Assembly (NCBI GenBank): GCA_902774155.1
Contig: CACYHF010000017.1
Span: 1-44,071, forward strand
Origin: an uncultured Bacteroidia bacterium
GTDB lineage: Bacteria > Bacteroidota > Bacteroidia > Bacteroidales > UBA932
Length of the DNA: 44,071 bases
Direction of reading: 5' to 3'
Shown piece after piece: positions 16,857 to 26,439 of the stretch. Positions within the stretch are counted from its first letter, which is position 1. Each line of letters begins with the position of its first letter. The position numbers and the translations under genes were made by a program. The notes beneath the pieces are model-generated. The model was not told the origin of the DNA, ran no database searches, and saw only the letters and a list, made by a program, of their open reading frames with translations.

Positions 16857-18386
16857 TTAATGTTTAAAATGACGTACACCCGTGAAGAGCATGGTGATGC
16901 CCAGTTCGTCGGCCTTCTTGATGGCATCCTCGTCACGGATGCTGCCACCGGGCTGCACGATGGTGGTGACACCATACTTGGCGGCCAGAGCCACCGTATC
17001 GTCAAAAGGCAGGAAGCCGTCGGAAGCGAGCACGAGTCCCTCGGTGAAACCGGCGTTCTTAGCCTCTTCCAGGGCAATGAGGGCCGACCCCACACGGTTG
17101 GTCTGTCCGGCGCCCACGCCAATGGTGTGGTTATCTTTCACCACTGTGATGGCGTTGGATTTCACGTGTTTGACAATTCTCCAGCCGAAGTTGGCATCGG
17201 AGAGCTGCGCCTCCGTGGGCTTCACCTGGGTCACGCACATCTCGGGAGTTACTTTCTCCACCTGGGTATCCAGCTGCTGGGCCAGCAGGCCGCCGTTGAC
17301 GCTGATGTACTGGGGAACGGGAGTGCCCGTGCGGGTCATATCCACCTTCATCACGCGGAGGTTCTTCTTGGCGCTCAGGATTTCCAGGGCCTCGGGAGTA
17401 TAGTCGGGTGCGATCACAATTTCCAGGAAGATGGGCTTCATACCTCGGGCCACCTCTGCGGTAAGGGTGCGGTTCACGCCTACGATGCCGCCGTAGATGC
17501 TCACCTTGTCGGCCTCATAGGCGGCCTGCCAGGCTTCCTCGATGGTGGCGCCCACAGCAGCACCGCAGGGATTCATATGCTTGAGGGCCACGCAGAAGGG
17601 TTCCTCGAAGTCACGCAGCACGTTCAGGGCCGCATTGGCATCCTGGATATTGTTGTAGGACAATTCCTTACCCTGGATCTGCGTAGCAAAGGCCAGGGAG
17701 AAGGACGACGGCTCCAGGGCGGAGTAGAAATTAGCGCTCTGGTGAGGATTTTCGCCATAGCGGAGACCCTGCTTGAGATCATACTCCAGGAAGAGTTTCT
17801 CGTTCAGACCGGCGGCCTTGCGCATATAAGTGGCGATGCAGGCGTCGTATTCGGCTGTATGGGTATAAGCCTTGGCGCTCAGTTTCAGGCGGGTTTCGGG
17901 GCTGGTGGCACCATTGGAACGGAGTTCGGCCAGCACAGTGTCATAATCGGCCGGATCGCACACGATGGTAACATCCTTCCAGTTCTTGGCGGCGCTGCGC
18001 ACCATGGAAGGGCCGCCGATATCGATGTTCTCGATGGCATCCTCCAGGGTGACGCCTTCCTTGGCGATGGTCTGCTTGAAGGGATAGAGGTTCACGCAGA
18101 CGAGCTCGATGGTCTGGATGCCATTCTCCTTCAGGGTTTCCATATGGGCCGGCACGTCGCGGCGGGCCAGGATGCCGCCGTGCACCTTGGGATGCAGGGT
18201 CTTCACCCGCCCGTCACAGATTTCCGGGAAGCCGGTAACTTCGCTGATGCCGATGGTCTTCACGCCTTCTTTCTCCAGCAGCTTCTGGGTGCCGCCGGTG
18301 GCGATAATCTCCCAGCCCAGCTCTACAAGCCCCTTCACAAAGGGCACCAGGCCGTTTTTGTCTGATACACTAACTAACGCTCGCAT
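16857..18386 (-). CDS. purH: Bifunctional AICAR transformylase/IMP cyclohydrolase
   Basis: A 509-residue enzyme for the last two steps to IMP. The N-terminal cyclohydrolase has VSDKNGLVPF, GTQKLL, KTLHPKVHGGIL and NIDIGGPSMVRSAAKN; the transformylase has RYGENPHQ, SYNNIQDANAAL and the catalytic KHMNPCGAA (Lys-His near residue 271), with SDGFLPF and GGSIRDEDAI at the end. It uses 10-formyl-THF made by FolD. The length is normal. The ATG at 18386 lies within the end of purN (13-base overlap). Confidence 0.95.
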   Translation of the reverse strand: MRALVSVSDKNGLVPFVKGLVELGWEIIATGGTQKLLEKEGVKTIGISEVTGFPEICDGRVKTLHPKVHGGILARRDVPAHMETLKENGIQTIELVCVNLYPFKQTIAKEGVTLEDAIENIDIGGPSMVRSAAKNWKDVTIVCDPADYDTVLAELRSNGATSPETRLKLSAKAYTHTAEYDACIATYMRKAAGLNEKLFLEYDLKQGLRYGENPHQSANFYSALEPSSFSLAFATQIQGKELSYNNIQDANAALNVLRDFEEPFCVALKHMNPCGAAVGATIEEAWQAAYEADKVSIYGGIVGVNRTLTAEVARGMKPIFLEIVIAPDYTPEALEILSAKKNLRVMKVDMTRTGTPVPQYISVNGGLLAQQLDTQVEKVTPEMCVTQVKPTEAQLSDANFGWRIVKHVKSNAITVVKDNHTIGVGAGQTNRVGSALIALEEAKNAGFTEGLVLASDGFLPFDDTVALAAKYGVTTIVQPGGSIRDEDAIKKADELGITMLFTGVRHFKH

Positions 18387-18940
18387 AATAACTTTTTTAT
18401 TGTTTCTACATATAATTCGTGTTCGATCTTCTGGCCGATACGGTGCACCTCGGCCGGGTCGGAACCCTCGTAGGGGAAGGCGCGCTGGGCGATAATGCGA
18501 CCACCGTCCAGGTCGGCATTCACCCAGTGGATGGTGATGCCGTACACCTTGACGCCGTAGGCCACGGCGTCCTCCACGGCATGCGCCCCCTTGAAGGCAG
18601 GCAGCAGCGAAGGATGGATGTTGATGATCTTGCCTTCATAGGCCCGCAGAAGGGTCTCCCCTACGATGCGCATATAACCCGCCAGGCACACCAGATCAAT
18701 CTTCCTGGCATCCAGCAGTTGCACGATTTCCGTCTCATAGGCCGCCTTTCCGGCGTATTCCCTGGGGTTGAAGACAAAGGTCTCGATACCCATTTCCTTC
18801 GCGCGCCCGATAACGGCGGCTCCGGGCTTGTCACACACCATCACGGCCACCCGGGCCTGGATGACACCGCTCTCGCAGGCCTTGGCAATGGCCACGAAGT
18901 TGGTGCCGGTTCCAGAGGCAAATATGGCTAAGTTCTTCAT
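18374..18940 (-). CDS. purN: Phosphoribosylglycinamide formyltransferase (PurN type)
   Basis: A 188-residue GAR transformylase using 10-formyl-THF. Marks: IFASGTGTNF for phosphate binding, LAGYMRIVG, and the catalytic NIHPSLLPAFKGAHAVEDA with HWVNADLDGG. The ATG at 18940 is the family start; a much longer frame upstream reads through the dispersed repeat and into purM and is rejected. Only five bases separate this ATG from the purM stop at 18946, and the repeat sits across that junction. Overlaps purH by 13 bases. Confidence 0.93.
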   Translation of the reverse strand: MKNLAIFASGTGTNFVAIAKACESGVIQARVAVMVCDKPGAAVIGRAKEMGIETFVFNPREYAGKAAYETEIVQLLDARKIDLVCLAGYMRIVGETLLRAYEGKIINIHPSLLPAFKGAHAVEDAVAYGVKVYGITIHWVNADLDGGRIIAQRAFPYEGSDPAEVHRIGQKIEHELYVETIKKLLCER

Positions 18941-18945
18941 GGCAC

Positions 18946-19989
18946 CTAAAGATTCTTCGCTTCGCTCAGAATGACAACTCCGGGGGTATCGGTGACGCGG
19001 CCGATAACGGTGGCCTTTTCGCCATGGGCTTCCAGAATGGAAATGGCCTTGGGTGCCTCGGCGGCATCCAGGACGGCGATCATGCCCACGCCCATATTGA
19101 AGATGTTGAACATCTCGCGGTGTGGTACCCCGCCCCACTTTTCCAACATCTGGAACACCGGCAGGATTTCCCAGCTGCCCTCGCGGATTTCCAGACCCTG
19201 GCCGGACTGCAGCACGCGGGGAATGTTTTCGTCGAAGCCGCCGCCGGTGATGTGTGCCACGCCGTGCACGTCGCACTGGCGGATGACATCCAGCATTTGC
19301 TTCACATAAATCTTCGTAGGGGTCAGGAGCACGTCCCCCAGTTTCCGGCCGCCGAATTCGGGAATCTCGTCCTGGTAGGACAGTCCGGCATCGGCCACAA
19401 TCTTGCGCACCAGGGAGAAGCCGTTGGAATGCACGCCGCTGGAGGCGATGCCCACCAGCACGTCACCCACTTTCACCTTCGATCCATCAATGAGTTTTGC
19501 CTTCTCCACCACGCCGGTGGTATAGCCGGCGATGTCGTATTCGCCGTCGGCGTACATACCGGGCATTTCGGCCGTTTCGCCGCCCACCAGGGCGCAGCCA
19601 GCCTGGCGGCAGCCTTCGGCCACACCCGCCACAATGGCCTCCACCTTGGCGGGAATGTTGTGCCCCAGGGCCACGTAATCCAGGAAAAACAGGGGCTCGG
19701 CGCCCTGCGCCAGGACGTCGTTCACGCACATGGCTACGGCGTCGATGCCGATGGTGTCGTGCTTGTCCATGGCGAAGGCAATCTTGAGTTTGGTGCCCAC
19801 GCCGTCGGTACCGCTCACCAGCACCGGTTCCTTGATGTGCAGGGCGGCGAGGTCGAACATCCCCCCGAAGGAGCCGATGTTGCCCATAGACCCTATACGG
19901 GCGGTTGAAGCCACATGCTGCTTGATGCGCCGGACCACTTCGTATCCGGCTTCCAGGTTCACGCCGGACTGTTCGTAGGATTTTGCCAT
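18946..19989 (-). CDS. purM: Phosphoribosylformylglycinamidine cyclo-ligase (AIR synthetase)
   Basis: A 347-residue AIR synthetase that closes the imidazole ring. Marks: [19 protein letters not shown] start, [54 protein letters not shown] and [12 protein letters not shown]. The last residues (VILSEAKNL) are encoded by the dispersed repeat at 18951-18976 and not by conserved PurM sequence, so the original C-terminus has been replaced by repeat sequence. One base separates the ATG from the purF stop. Confidence 0.94.
   Translation of the reverse strand: MAKSYEQSGVNLEAGYEVVRRIKQHVASTARIGSMGNIGSFGGMFDLAALHIKEPVLVSGTDGVGTKLKIAFAMDKHDTIGIDAVAMCVNDVLAQGAEPLFFLDYVALGHNIPAKVEAIVAGVAEGCRQAGCALVGGETAEMPGMYADGEYDIAGYTTGVVEKAKLIDGSKVKVGDVLVGIASSGVHSNGFSLVRKIVADAGLSYQDEIPEFGGRKLGDVLLTPTKIYVKQMLDVIRQCDVHGVAHITGGGFDENIPRVLQSGQGLEIREGSWEILPVFQMLEKWGGVPHREMFNIFNMGVGMIAVLDAAEAPKAISILEAHGEKATVIGRVTDTPGVVILSEAKNL
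18951..18976. repeat. Dispersed palindromic repeat at the purM-purN junction
   Basis: A 26-base imperfect palindrome beginning GATTCTTCGC and ending CAGAATGACA, with ATTCT/AGAAT arms. Its translations (HSERSEES on one frame, ILSEAKNL on another) are familiar from many unrelated bacterial genomes, where this unit is scattered between genes. Here it supplies the end of the purM reading frame and lies five bases from the purN start region. A relative is in the rimP leader (14518-14548). Confidence 0.7.
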
Positions 19990-19990
19990 A

Positions 19991-21352
19991 TCAGTCTTCG
20001 CTTTCGTTTAAATCGTCATACAGGAGGGTGGGATACTCGCCCGTGAAGCAGGCCTGGCAGGGATCGGCACAGCCGAAGGCCGATTCGCGGGTGCTTTCGG
20101 GGCTCAGGTAGCCCAGGGAGTCGGCGCCGATGGCCTGCCGGGCCTCTTCCAGCGTCCGGTGCGAGCACAGGAGTTCTTCGGGCGTGGAAGTATCTACGCC
20201 ATAATGGCAGGTGAAGCGCATCATCGGACTGGCGATGCGCACGTGCACCTCGGTGGCGCCGGCTTCACGCAACATCTTCACAATCTTCAGGGAGGTGGTA
20301 CCACGCACGATGGAGTCATCCACCAGTACGATCCGTTTGCCGCCCACGATGCTCTGGACAGGAGAAAGCTTCATCTTCACCCCCAGTTCGCGCATGTCCT
20401 GCGTGGGTTCGATGAAGGTGCGGCCCACATATTTGTGCTTCACCAGGCCCATCTCATAAGGAATTCCGCTCTCCTGGCTGTAACCCATGGCGGCGCTCAG
20501 GCTGGATTCGGGCACACCCACCACCATATCGGCCTCAACGGGACATTCGCGCGCCAGGCGCCGGCCGGCTTCCTCTCGGTAGGCGTGGACGTTGCAGCCG
20601 TCGATGTCGCTGTCGGGGCGGGCGAAGTAGATGAACTCCATGGCGCACATGCGGTAACGGCTGAAGCGGGAGTACAGCGTACTGCGGATGCCGTGGCGGT
20701 CCAGGGACACAATCTCGCCGGGCTTCACGTCGCGGAGGAACTGCGCGCCCATGATGGAGAAGGCGCAGGATTCACTGCTCACCACATAGCCGCCGTCCAG
20801 GGTGCCGATACAAAGCGGCTTGATGCCGTGCTTGTCGCGGGCGGCATAGATGCGGTTGGGCGTCATGATGACGACGGCGAAGCCGCCCTCCATCATGTTC
20901 AGGGCCTTCACGATATTCACAATACGGTCTTCCCCGGCGTTCTTTTTCACCAGATGGGCCAGGAGTTCGCTGTCGGTGCCCGTCTGGAAAATGGTCCCGC
21001 GTTTTTCCAGATAGGCCACAATCTGGCGGGAATTCACCACGTTTCCGTCGGCCGCCACGGCGAAGTCGCCACTGCGGTGATGGAAAAACAGGGGCTCCAC
21101 GTTATCCAGACCACCTTTGGAGGCGTTGGCGTACTTCACGCTGCCCATGCCCAGGCTGCCCTTGAGGCGGGTCACCTCTCCATCCGTGAATATCTCACTC
21201 AGAAGGCCCAGTCCCCGATAGCGGTAATAATGGCCTTCTTCGTCGAAGGTGGCAATGCCACCACCTTCCTGCCCGCGGTGCTGCAAGTTGTGCAGTCCAT
21301 AATAAATCCGCGTTGCGACGTCCTTGACGCCATATGCTGCCAGAACTCCCAT
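19991..21352 (-). CDS. purF: Amidophosphoribosyltransferase, catalytic N-terminal Cys missing
   Basis: A 453-residue PurF-type protein, which normally makes 5-phosphoribosylamine from PRPP and glutamine. Family marks are clear: [53 protein letters not shown], the PRPP loop [14 protein letters not shown] and a late CxxCF ([11 protein letters not shown]). PurF enzymes begin, after processing, with a Cys (CGxFGxY) that performs the glutaminase step. Here the protein starts MGVLAAYG, with no Cys, and the in-frame TAA of purC two codons upstream rules out a longer start. The phosphoribosyl site looks intact, so the protein might use free ammonia, or the codon was lost in the consensus. Confidence 0.9.
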   Translation of the reverse strand: MGVLAAYGVKDVATRIYYGLHNLQHRGQEGGGIATFDEEGHYYRYRGLGLLSEIFTDGEVTRLKGSLGMGSVKYANASKGGLDNVEPLFFHHRSGDFAVAADGNVVNSRQIVAYLEKRGTIFQTGTDSELLAHLVKKNAGEDRIVNIVKALNMMEGGFAVVIMTPNRIYAARDKHGIKPLCIGTLDGGYVVSSESCAFSIMGAQFLRDVKPGEIVSLDRHGIRSTLYSRFSRYRMCAMEFIYFARPDSDIDGCNVHAYREEAGRRLARECPVEADMVVGVPESSLSAAMGYSQESGIPYEMGLVKHKYVGRTFIEPTQDMRELGVKMKLSPVQSIVGGKRIVLVDDSIVRGTTSLKIVKMLREAGATEVHVRIASPMMRFTCHYGVDTSTPEELLCSHRTLEEARQAIGADSLGYLSPESTRESAFGCADPCQACFTGEYPTLLYDDLNESED

Positions 21353-21355
21353 AAA

Positions 21356-22066
21356 TTAAAGTGCTTCCAGTTTTTCCAGTACTTTTGCATAAGCCGGGAT
21401 TACATCCCCCAGGTCCAGGCGAAAGCGGTCCTTGTCCAGGCGCTCTCCGCTTTCGGCATCCCACATCCGGCAAGTGTCGGGACTCAGCTCGTCGGAGATG
21501 ATGATTTCGCCCGTGTCGGAGGCCCGGCCGAATTCGAATTTGGCGTCCACGAGCTCGATGCCCGCCTTGGCCAGCAAGCGGGAGAGCAGTTCCCCTGCCT
21601 CCTTGGCAATGGAGAACATCCGTTCCAGGTCGTCATAGGAGGCCAGGCCCAGGGCCACGGCCTGGTCACTGTTTACCAACGGATCGCCCAGTTCGTCGTT
21701 GTTATAGCACAGGTCCACGACGGTGTTGGCCGGTTTGAAACCGTCTTCCACGCCCAGTTTGGTGGCCAGGGTACCGCACATGCGCTTGTGTACCACTACC
21801 TCCAGGGGAATGAGCTCGATCTTGCGGCACAGCTGTTCGCGCTCATCCAGGAGCCGGATGAAGTGCGTGGGGATGCCGCAGTCGTTCAGATAGCCCAGCA
21901 GAAAGGCCGATATCTGGTTGGAGTACACGCCCTTGCGGCGCAGGCGTGCCCGCTTGACATTGTTGTAGGCCACCACCACGTCCTTGTAATGGAAGATGAC
22001 CTGGTTCGGATCCTCGGTAGCATAGACCCGTTTTTCGTTTCCTTCGAAGATAAGTTCTTTATTCAT
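21356..22066 (-). CDS. purC: SAICAR synthase, short bacterial type, divergent active site
   Basis: A 236-residue PurC of the short type found in Firmicutes and enterobacteria, joining aspartate to CAIR. Fits: FEGNEKRVYAT, NQISAF, GIPTHFI, IPLEVVV, LVDAKFEFGR, DELSPDTCRMWD, LDKDRFRLDLG. Differences: where the family has VVRN(x)AAGS, residues 91-99 read VVHKRMCGT, replacing an Arg used in substrate binding, and the KDDATAFNGEK loop reads KDVVVAYNNV. A second PurC of the long type is encoded at 26440-27381, so this copy may be relaxed or altered. It overlaps the purL stop by four bases and ends three bases before purF. Confidence 0.87.
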   Translation of the reverse strand: MNKELIFEGNEKRVYATEDPNQVIFHYKDVVVAYNNVKRARLRRKGVYSNQISAFLLGYLNDCGIPTHFIRLLDEREQLCRKIELIPLEVVVHKRMCGTLATKLGVEDGFKPANTVVDLCYNNDELGDPLVNSDQAVALGLASYDDLERMFSIAKEAGELLSRLLAKAGIELVDAKFEFGRASDTGEIIISDELSPDTCRMWDAESGERLDKDRFRLDLGDVIPAYAKVLEKLEAL

Positions 22067-25000
22067 CGGTCTTTTCTGAAATAATGAACGGCATTTTCAA
22101 ACAGGGGCTGACGGCAGTTGCCGCCGATATTCTTGTAGAGCTGGTCCTCGTAGCGCTCCGAATGTCCCATCTTGCCCAGGATGTGTCCGTCCGGGCTCAG
22201 GATACCTTCGATGTCGTAGTAGGACCCGTTTGGATTGTCTATATAGCGAAATGCCACCTGGCCGCGGGCAAAGAGCGCTTCGGCCTGCTTCGCACTGACC
22301 ACGAACTTGCCCTCGCCGTGACTGAAGGCGACGGAATGCCGCTCCCCTACCGACAGGCCCGAGAGCCAGGGGCTGTTCACGGAACAGACCTCCGTTCGGG
22401 CGATGAGGGAGATGTGGCGGTTAATATCGTTGCGGAAGAGCGTGGGAGAATCGGGGGTGACGCTGCCCACCTTGCCATCCGGCAGGAGGCCGCTCTTGAC
22501 CAGGGCCTGGAAGCCGTTGCAAATGCCCAGGATAAGGCCTCCGCGCCGCTGCAGCCGTCCGATGGCATCGCTCACCCGGGCGTTGCAGATGACACTGGCG
22601 ATGAATTTGCCGCTTCCGTCCGGTTCGTCTCCGGAGGAAAAGCCACCGCAAAAGGCCAGGATATGACAACGGTCGATGCGCGCCGAAAGCTCGTCAATGG
22701 AACGAAGTACGTCTTCACCCTTCAGGTTGCGGAATACAAAAGGCTGCACCTGGGCCCCGGCGCAGCGGAAGGCCTTGGCGGTGTCGTAATCGCAGTTGGT
22801 GCCCGGGAAGACCGGCAGGCACACCACAGGGTGCTCCACCGGCGTGCCGGGATAAACCAGATGGGCTGCGTCAAAGGGAACGGGCTTCACCGCCGGTACG
22901 GGGGCCTCGAAGGCGGGTTTCACCCGCGGCGGATACAACTTGAAATAGCGGCCCTCGTATGCCTGCTCCAGCATTTCCGGCGAAAGGGTACTGCCGTTGA
23001 TGCGGATACCGTCCTCCGTCACCCGGCCCAGGAGCTGAGCCCCTTCCAGCCGGTCCGTCGTTTCCAACACCACCGAGCCGTAACCCAGGGAGAAAAGCTC
23101 CTCTTCCGCCAGGCTCACATCCACGCCAAGTCCGTTGCCCATGGCCATTTTCACCAGGGCCTCGGCCACGCCGCCGAAGCTCAGCGACCAGGCCGACACC
23201 ACCTTCCCGGCGGCTATTTCCGCACGCAGGCGGTTCCAGTGGGCCTTGAGCTGTTCAGTATCGGGCATATAATCGGCCTTCGGCGTATGCTTCAGCAGAT
23301 AAATGCAGTTTCCGGGGTGCTTGAATTCCGGCGAAATCACCTGGCGGGCGTCCACCGTGGTGATGCCGAAAGCTACCAGGGTGGGCGGCACATGGATGTG
23401 CTCGAAAGTACCGCTCATGGAGTCCTTGCCGCCGATGGAAGGAAGGCCCAGGGCTTCCTGCATCTTGAGGGTACCCAGCAGCGCGGCCAGGGGCTTTCCC
23501 CAGCTGTGGGGATCGGAGGTCATGCGCTCGAAGTATTCCTGGTAGGAGAAGCGCATCCGGGACCAGTCGGCCCCGCAGCAGGCCAGCTTGGTGCAGGCCT
23601 CCACCACCGCATAGGCGGCGCTGTGATAGGGGCTCCAAAGGGCCAGGTCGGGGTTATAGCCGAAGGCCATTACGCTGGCGGTATGGGTAAAGCCGTCCAC
23701 CGGCAGCTTTTGCACAGACACCTGTGTTTCTGTCGTTTGCCGCTCGCCACCATAGGGCATGAGCACCGTGGAGCGGCCGATGGTGGAGTCGAACATTTCC
23801 ACCAGGCCTTTTTGCGAGGCCACGTTGGGCGACGACATCACCGCACAGACCTTCTCTTCCAGCGTGGAGCCGGCAGGCTTGCGTTCAAAGGGATTTTTCT
23901 CCTCCACGGGGCCGATGGCGGCCTTGGCGTAATGCGGGGCGCCGGCGCTGTCGATGAATTCGCGCGAAAGGTCGCAGACCTTCTTTCCGTGGAAGAACAT
24001 ACGCATACGGCCGCTGCCGGTGACATCGGCCACGTGCGTCACCTCTATATTGTCGTTGGCGCAGAGGGCTTCAAAGGCTGCGCGGGAATGGGCTTCCACC
24101 ACCACGGCCATGCGCTCCTGAGACTCGCTGATGGCCAGTTCCGTGGCGTTGAGACCGGCGTATTTCACGGGCACGCGGTCCAGCCAGATATCCAGGCCGG
24201 GAGCCAGCTCGCCGATGGCCACGCTCACGCCGCCGGCGCCGAAGTCGTTGGATTTCTTGACCAGACGCGTCACTTCCGGATGCCGGAACAGGCGCTGCAG
24301 CTGGCGTTCCTGGGGCGGATTGCCCTTCTGGACCTCGCTGCCGCAGGTCTCCAGGGAGGCCTCGGTATGCTGTTTGGACGAGCCCGTGGCCCCGCCGATG
24401 CCGTCCCGGCCGGTGCGACCTCCCAGCAGCAGGATCACGTCCCCGGGGGCCGGGGATTCGCGGCGTACGGCCGATGCCTTCACGGCACCCACCACGGCGC
24501 CGATTTCCATCCGCTTGGCCGTATAGCCCTCCGAATAGATCTCGCGTACGTGCGTGGTGGCCAGGCCGATCTGGTTACCGTAGCTGGAATAGCCTTCGGC
24601 CGCCTTGTGGGAAATCATCCGCTGGGGCAGTTTGCCCGGGATGGTATCGGCCACAGAGGCCATGATGTCACCGGCGCCGGTCACGCGCATGGCCTGGTAA
24701 ACATAGGCACGGCCCGACAGCGGGTCGCGGATGGCGCCACCCAGGCAGGTGGCCGCGCCGCCGAAGGGTTCGATTTCCGTGGGATGGTTGTGGGTTTCGT
24801 TCTTGAACTGCAGGAGCCACTGCTCGTCCTTTCCGTCCACGTCCACTGTGACAAATATGCTGCAGGCGTTGTTCTCCTCGCTCTGTTCCAGGTCTTCCAG
24901 CAGTCCCCTGGCCTTCAGGTAGCGGGCGCCCAGGGTGGCCAGTTCCATCAGGCACAGTGCTTTGGCCTCGCGGCCCAGGTCTTTGCGCATACGCGCTGCC

Positions 25001-25746
25001 AGGCGAAGGGAGGATTCAATATCGGCTTTGATAAACGATTCATCCACTGTCACTTCCTCCAGTGTGGAGGTAAATGTGGTGTGGCGGCAGTGATCGCTCC
25101 AATAGGTATCCAGGATGCGAAGTTCGGTTTCGCTGGGGTCACGGCCTTCGGCACGGAAGTAGCGTACTACCTCACGCAGGTCGTCGCTGTTCATGGCCAG
25201 GCCGTGCGAGCGGCAGAAGGCGGCGTACGCCCCCTCTTCCATCTCCGTGAATCCGGAAAGGTCTTCCAAGGGTTTCACATCGGCCTTTTCGGAAAGCGAA
25301 AGCACGCCCATATCCTTGCGGCGGCATTCCACGGGGTTGATGAAATAGGCGGCGATGCGCTGGATCACCGGCTCCGGAACGTCCTCGTCAAAAAGCAGCA
25401 GACGGGCGCTCTTGATGCTCACCTGCGCGTCCGGATCAATCAAGTGCACACAGTCCAGGGCCGATGAAGCACGCTGGTCGAACTGTCCGGGAAGATATTC
25501 CACGGCCAGGTACTTGCTGCCGGCGGGGTTGGTGTCCGAGACAAGGTCAGTGGCCTTCTCGCCGAAGACGCTGTAGCGACACTGTTCCAGCAGGGCATCG
25601 GAGAATCCGAACAGGTCGTAGACATTCACCAGCCGTAGGCTGCGCAGGTTCAGCGACAGGTTCCCGTTGAAATCCCTGAGGAGGCTCTGCGCCTCCACAC
25701 GGAAGGCTTCCCGCTTCTCCACAAACAATCTCTTTGCTCTTTCCAT
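22063..25746 (-). CDS. purL: Phosphoribosylformylglycinamidine synthase, large single-chain form
   Basis: A 1227-residue FGAM synthase that converts FGAR and glutamine to FGAM. The synthase part has SDHCRHTTF, FKNETHNHPTEIEPFGGAATCLGG, GNQIGLATT and IGGKDSMSG; the C-terminal glutaminase has the nucleophile in GICNGFQAL (about residue 1075) and the His-Glu pair in GHSERYE. The beginning (LFVEKREAFRVEA) and internal layout resemble the clostridial single-chain enzyme more than the enterobacterial one; this is from memory of the families. Second gene of the operon, 57 bases after purE with a 9-bp hairpin in the gap. Confidence 0.95.
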   Translation of the reverse strand: MERAKRLFVEKREAFRVEAQSLLRDFNGNLSLNLRSLRLVNVYDLFGFSDALLEQCRYSVFGEKATDLVSDTNPAGSKYLAVEYLPGQFDQRASSALDCVHLIDPDAQVSIKSARLLLFDEDVPEPVIQRIAAYFINPVECRRKDMGVLSLSEKADVKPLEDLSGFTEMEEGAYAAFCRSHGLAMNSDDLREVVRYFRAEGRDPSETELRILDTYWSDHCRHTTFTSTLEEVTVDESFIKADIESSLRLAARMRKDLGREAKALCLMELATLGARYLKARGLLEDLEQSEENNACSIFVTVDVDGKDEQWLLQFKNETHNHPTEIEPFGGAATCLGGAIRDPLSGRAYVYQAMRVTGAGDIMASVADTIPGKLPQRMISHKAAEGYSSYGNQIGLATTHVREIYSEGYTAKRMEIGAVVGAVKASAVRRESPAPGDVILLLGGRTGRDGIGGATGSSKQHTEASLETCGSEVQKGNPPQERQLQRLFRHPEVTRLVKKSNDFGAGGVSVAIGELAPGLDIWLDRVPVKYAGLNATELAISESQERMAVVVEAHSRAAFEALCANDNIEVTHVADVTGSGRMRMFFHGKKVCDLSREFIDSAGAPHYAKAAIGPVEEKNPFERKPAGSTLEEKVCAVMSSPNVASQKGLVEMFDSTIGRSTVLMPYGGERQTTETQVSVQKLPVDGFTHTASVMAFGYNPDLALWSPYHSAAYAVVEACTKLACCGADWSRMRFSYQEYFERMTSDPHSWGKPLAALLGTLKMQEALGLPSIGGKDSMSGTFEHIHVPPTLVAFGITTVDARQVISPEFKHPGNCIYLLKHTPKADYMPDTEQLKAHWNRLRAEIAAGKVVSAWSLSFGGVAEALVKMAMGNGLGVDVSLAEEELFSLGYGSVVLETTDRLEGAQLLGRVTEDGIRINGSTLSPEMLEQAYEGRYFKLYPPRVKPAFEAPVPAVKPVPFDAAHLVYPGTPVEHPVVCLPVFPGTNCDYDTAKAFRCAGAQVQPFVFRNLKGEDVLRSIDELSARIDRCHILAFCGGFSSGDEPDGSGKFIASVICNARVSDAIGRLQRRGGLILGICNGFQALVKSGLLPDGKVGSVTPDSPTLFRNDINRHISLIARTEVCSVNSPWLSGLSVGERHSVAFSHGEGKFVVSAKQAEALFARGQVAFRYIDNPNGSYYDIEGILSPDGHILGKMGHSERYEDQLYKNIGGNCRQPLFENAVHYFRKDR

Positions 25747-25769
25747 GGACTACTTTTTATTAAAATAAT

Positions 25770-25799
25770 CTGCCCACCGACGCAGGGCGGGGTGGGCAG
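25770..25799 (-). promoter_or_regulatory. Stem-loop between purE and purL
   Basis: CTGCCCACC (25770-25778) and GGTGGGCAG (25791-25799) form a perfect 9-bp stem with a 12-base loop. On the minus strand it is followed by ATTATTTTAATAAAAA, a weak T-tract. It could reduce transcription into purL or protect the purE message. Confidence 0.45.
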
Positions 25800-25803
25800 C
25801 AGG

Positions 25804-26271
25804 CTATATCACAGTATTCAGTACCTTGTCACTCTGTTCTTTACGGAACTGCTGGAGCTTGATCGCCAGCGATTTATCGTTCAGGGCCAGGATGGAGACA
25901 GCATAAAGGGCCGCATTCTTGGCGCCATCGATGGCCATGGTGGCCACGGGGATGCCGGAGGGCATTTGGACGATGGACAAGAGGGAATCCAGACCATTGA
26001 GCGCCTTGGACTTCACCGGGATGCCAATCACGGGCAGGGTGGTGAGGGCAGCGATAACCCCGGGAAGATGGGCGGCCCCGCCGGCACCGGCGATCACAAT
26101 CTGGCAGCCCTTCTCCGGCAGGGAGGCCACATAATCGGCCAGAGGACCGGGATTGCGGTGCGCGCTGAGCACGCGTTTCTCGTAAGGAATGCCGAAATCG
26201 TCCAGCGTAGCGCAACAGGGGGACATCACGTCCCAGTCACTGGCGCTACCCATAATGATCGCTACTTTCAT
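25804..26271 (-). CDS. purE: N5-CAIR mutase PurE (class I)
   Basis: A 155-residue class I PurE that moves the carboxyl of N5-CAIR to C4. Marks: IIMGSASDWDVM, the SAHRNPGPLADYV segment (family SAHRTP), GAGGAAHLPG and GIPVATMAI. First gene of the operon, with its own promoter at 26301-26332. No purK is present in the window, although class I PurE usually depends on PurK; it may lie elsewhere. Confidence 0.94.
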   Translation of the reverse strand: MKVAIIMGSASDWDVMSPCCATLDDFGIPYEKRVLSAHRNPGPLADYVASLPEKGCQIVIAGAGGAAHLPGVIAALTTLPVIGIPVKSKALNGLDSLLSIVQMPSGIPVATMAIDGAKNAALYAVSILALNDKSLAIKLQQFRKEQSDKVLNTVI

Positions 26272-26300
26272 AGAAAAGAATCCACTGCAAAAATGAGTTG

Positions 26301-26332
26301 CAAATTTACAATTATGGCATGAGACTTACAAC
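26301..26332 (-). promoter_or_regulatory. Promoter of the purE operon
   Basis: Minus strand: GTTG (26332-26329), 20 bases, TAAATTTG (26308-26301). One mismatch in the distal box. Predicted leader is about 20 bases; no purine riboswitch fits into this space. Confidence 0.65.
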
Positions 26333-26389
26333 ATCGCCGACCGTTTTTTTGTCAACACCGGTCTGTTCATAAAGATTCTCCGGGAAACA

Positions 26390-26421
26390 CTTGCACATAT
26401 TGGAATACGGCCGTACCTTTG
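26390..26421 (+). promoter_or_regulatory. Promoter of the second purC and purB
   Basis: CTTG (26390-26393), 20 bases, TACCTTTG (26414-26421). The predicted start is about 13 bases before the ATG at 26440. It diverges from the purE promoter across an intergenic region of 168 bp. Confidence 0.6.
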
Positions 26422-26439
26422 TATGATACATTATTTCCC

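Noticed and set aside
22084-25467. 1127-codon open frame on the plus strand
   Set aside because: It is antisense to purL, has no family features and arises from high GC at third positions. The same holds for the long antisense frames opposite infB (10681-12720), pnp (6639-8057), purH (16860-18365), purF (20159-22084), lpxC/lpxA (31462-32832) and dnaK (42180-44018).
26272-26439. Purine riboswitch or PurR box between purE and the second purC
   Set aside because: Predicted leaders are about 15-20 bases, too short for a riboswitch, and no repeated PurBox-like sequence was found.
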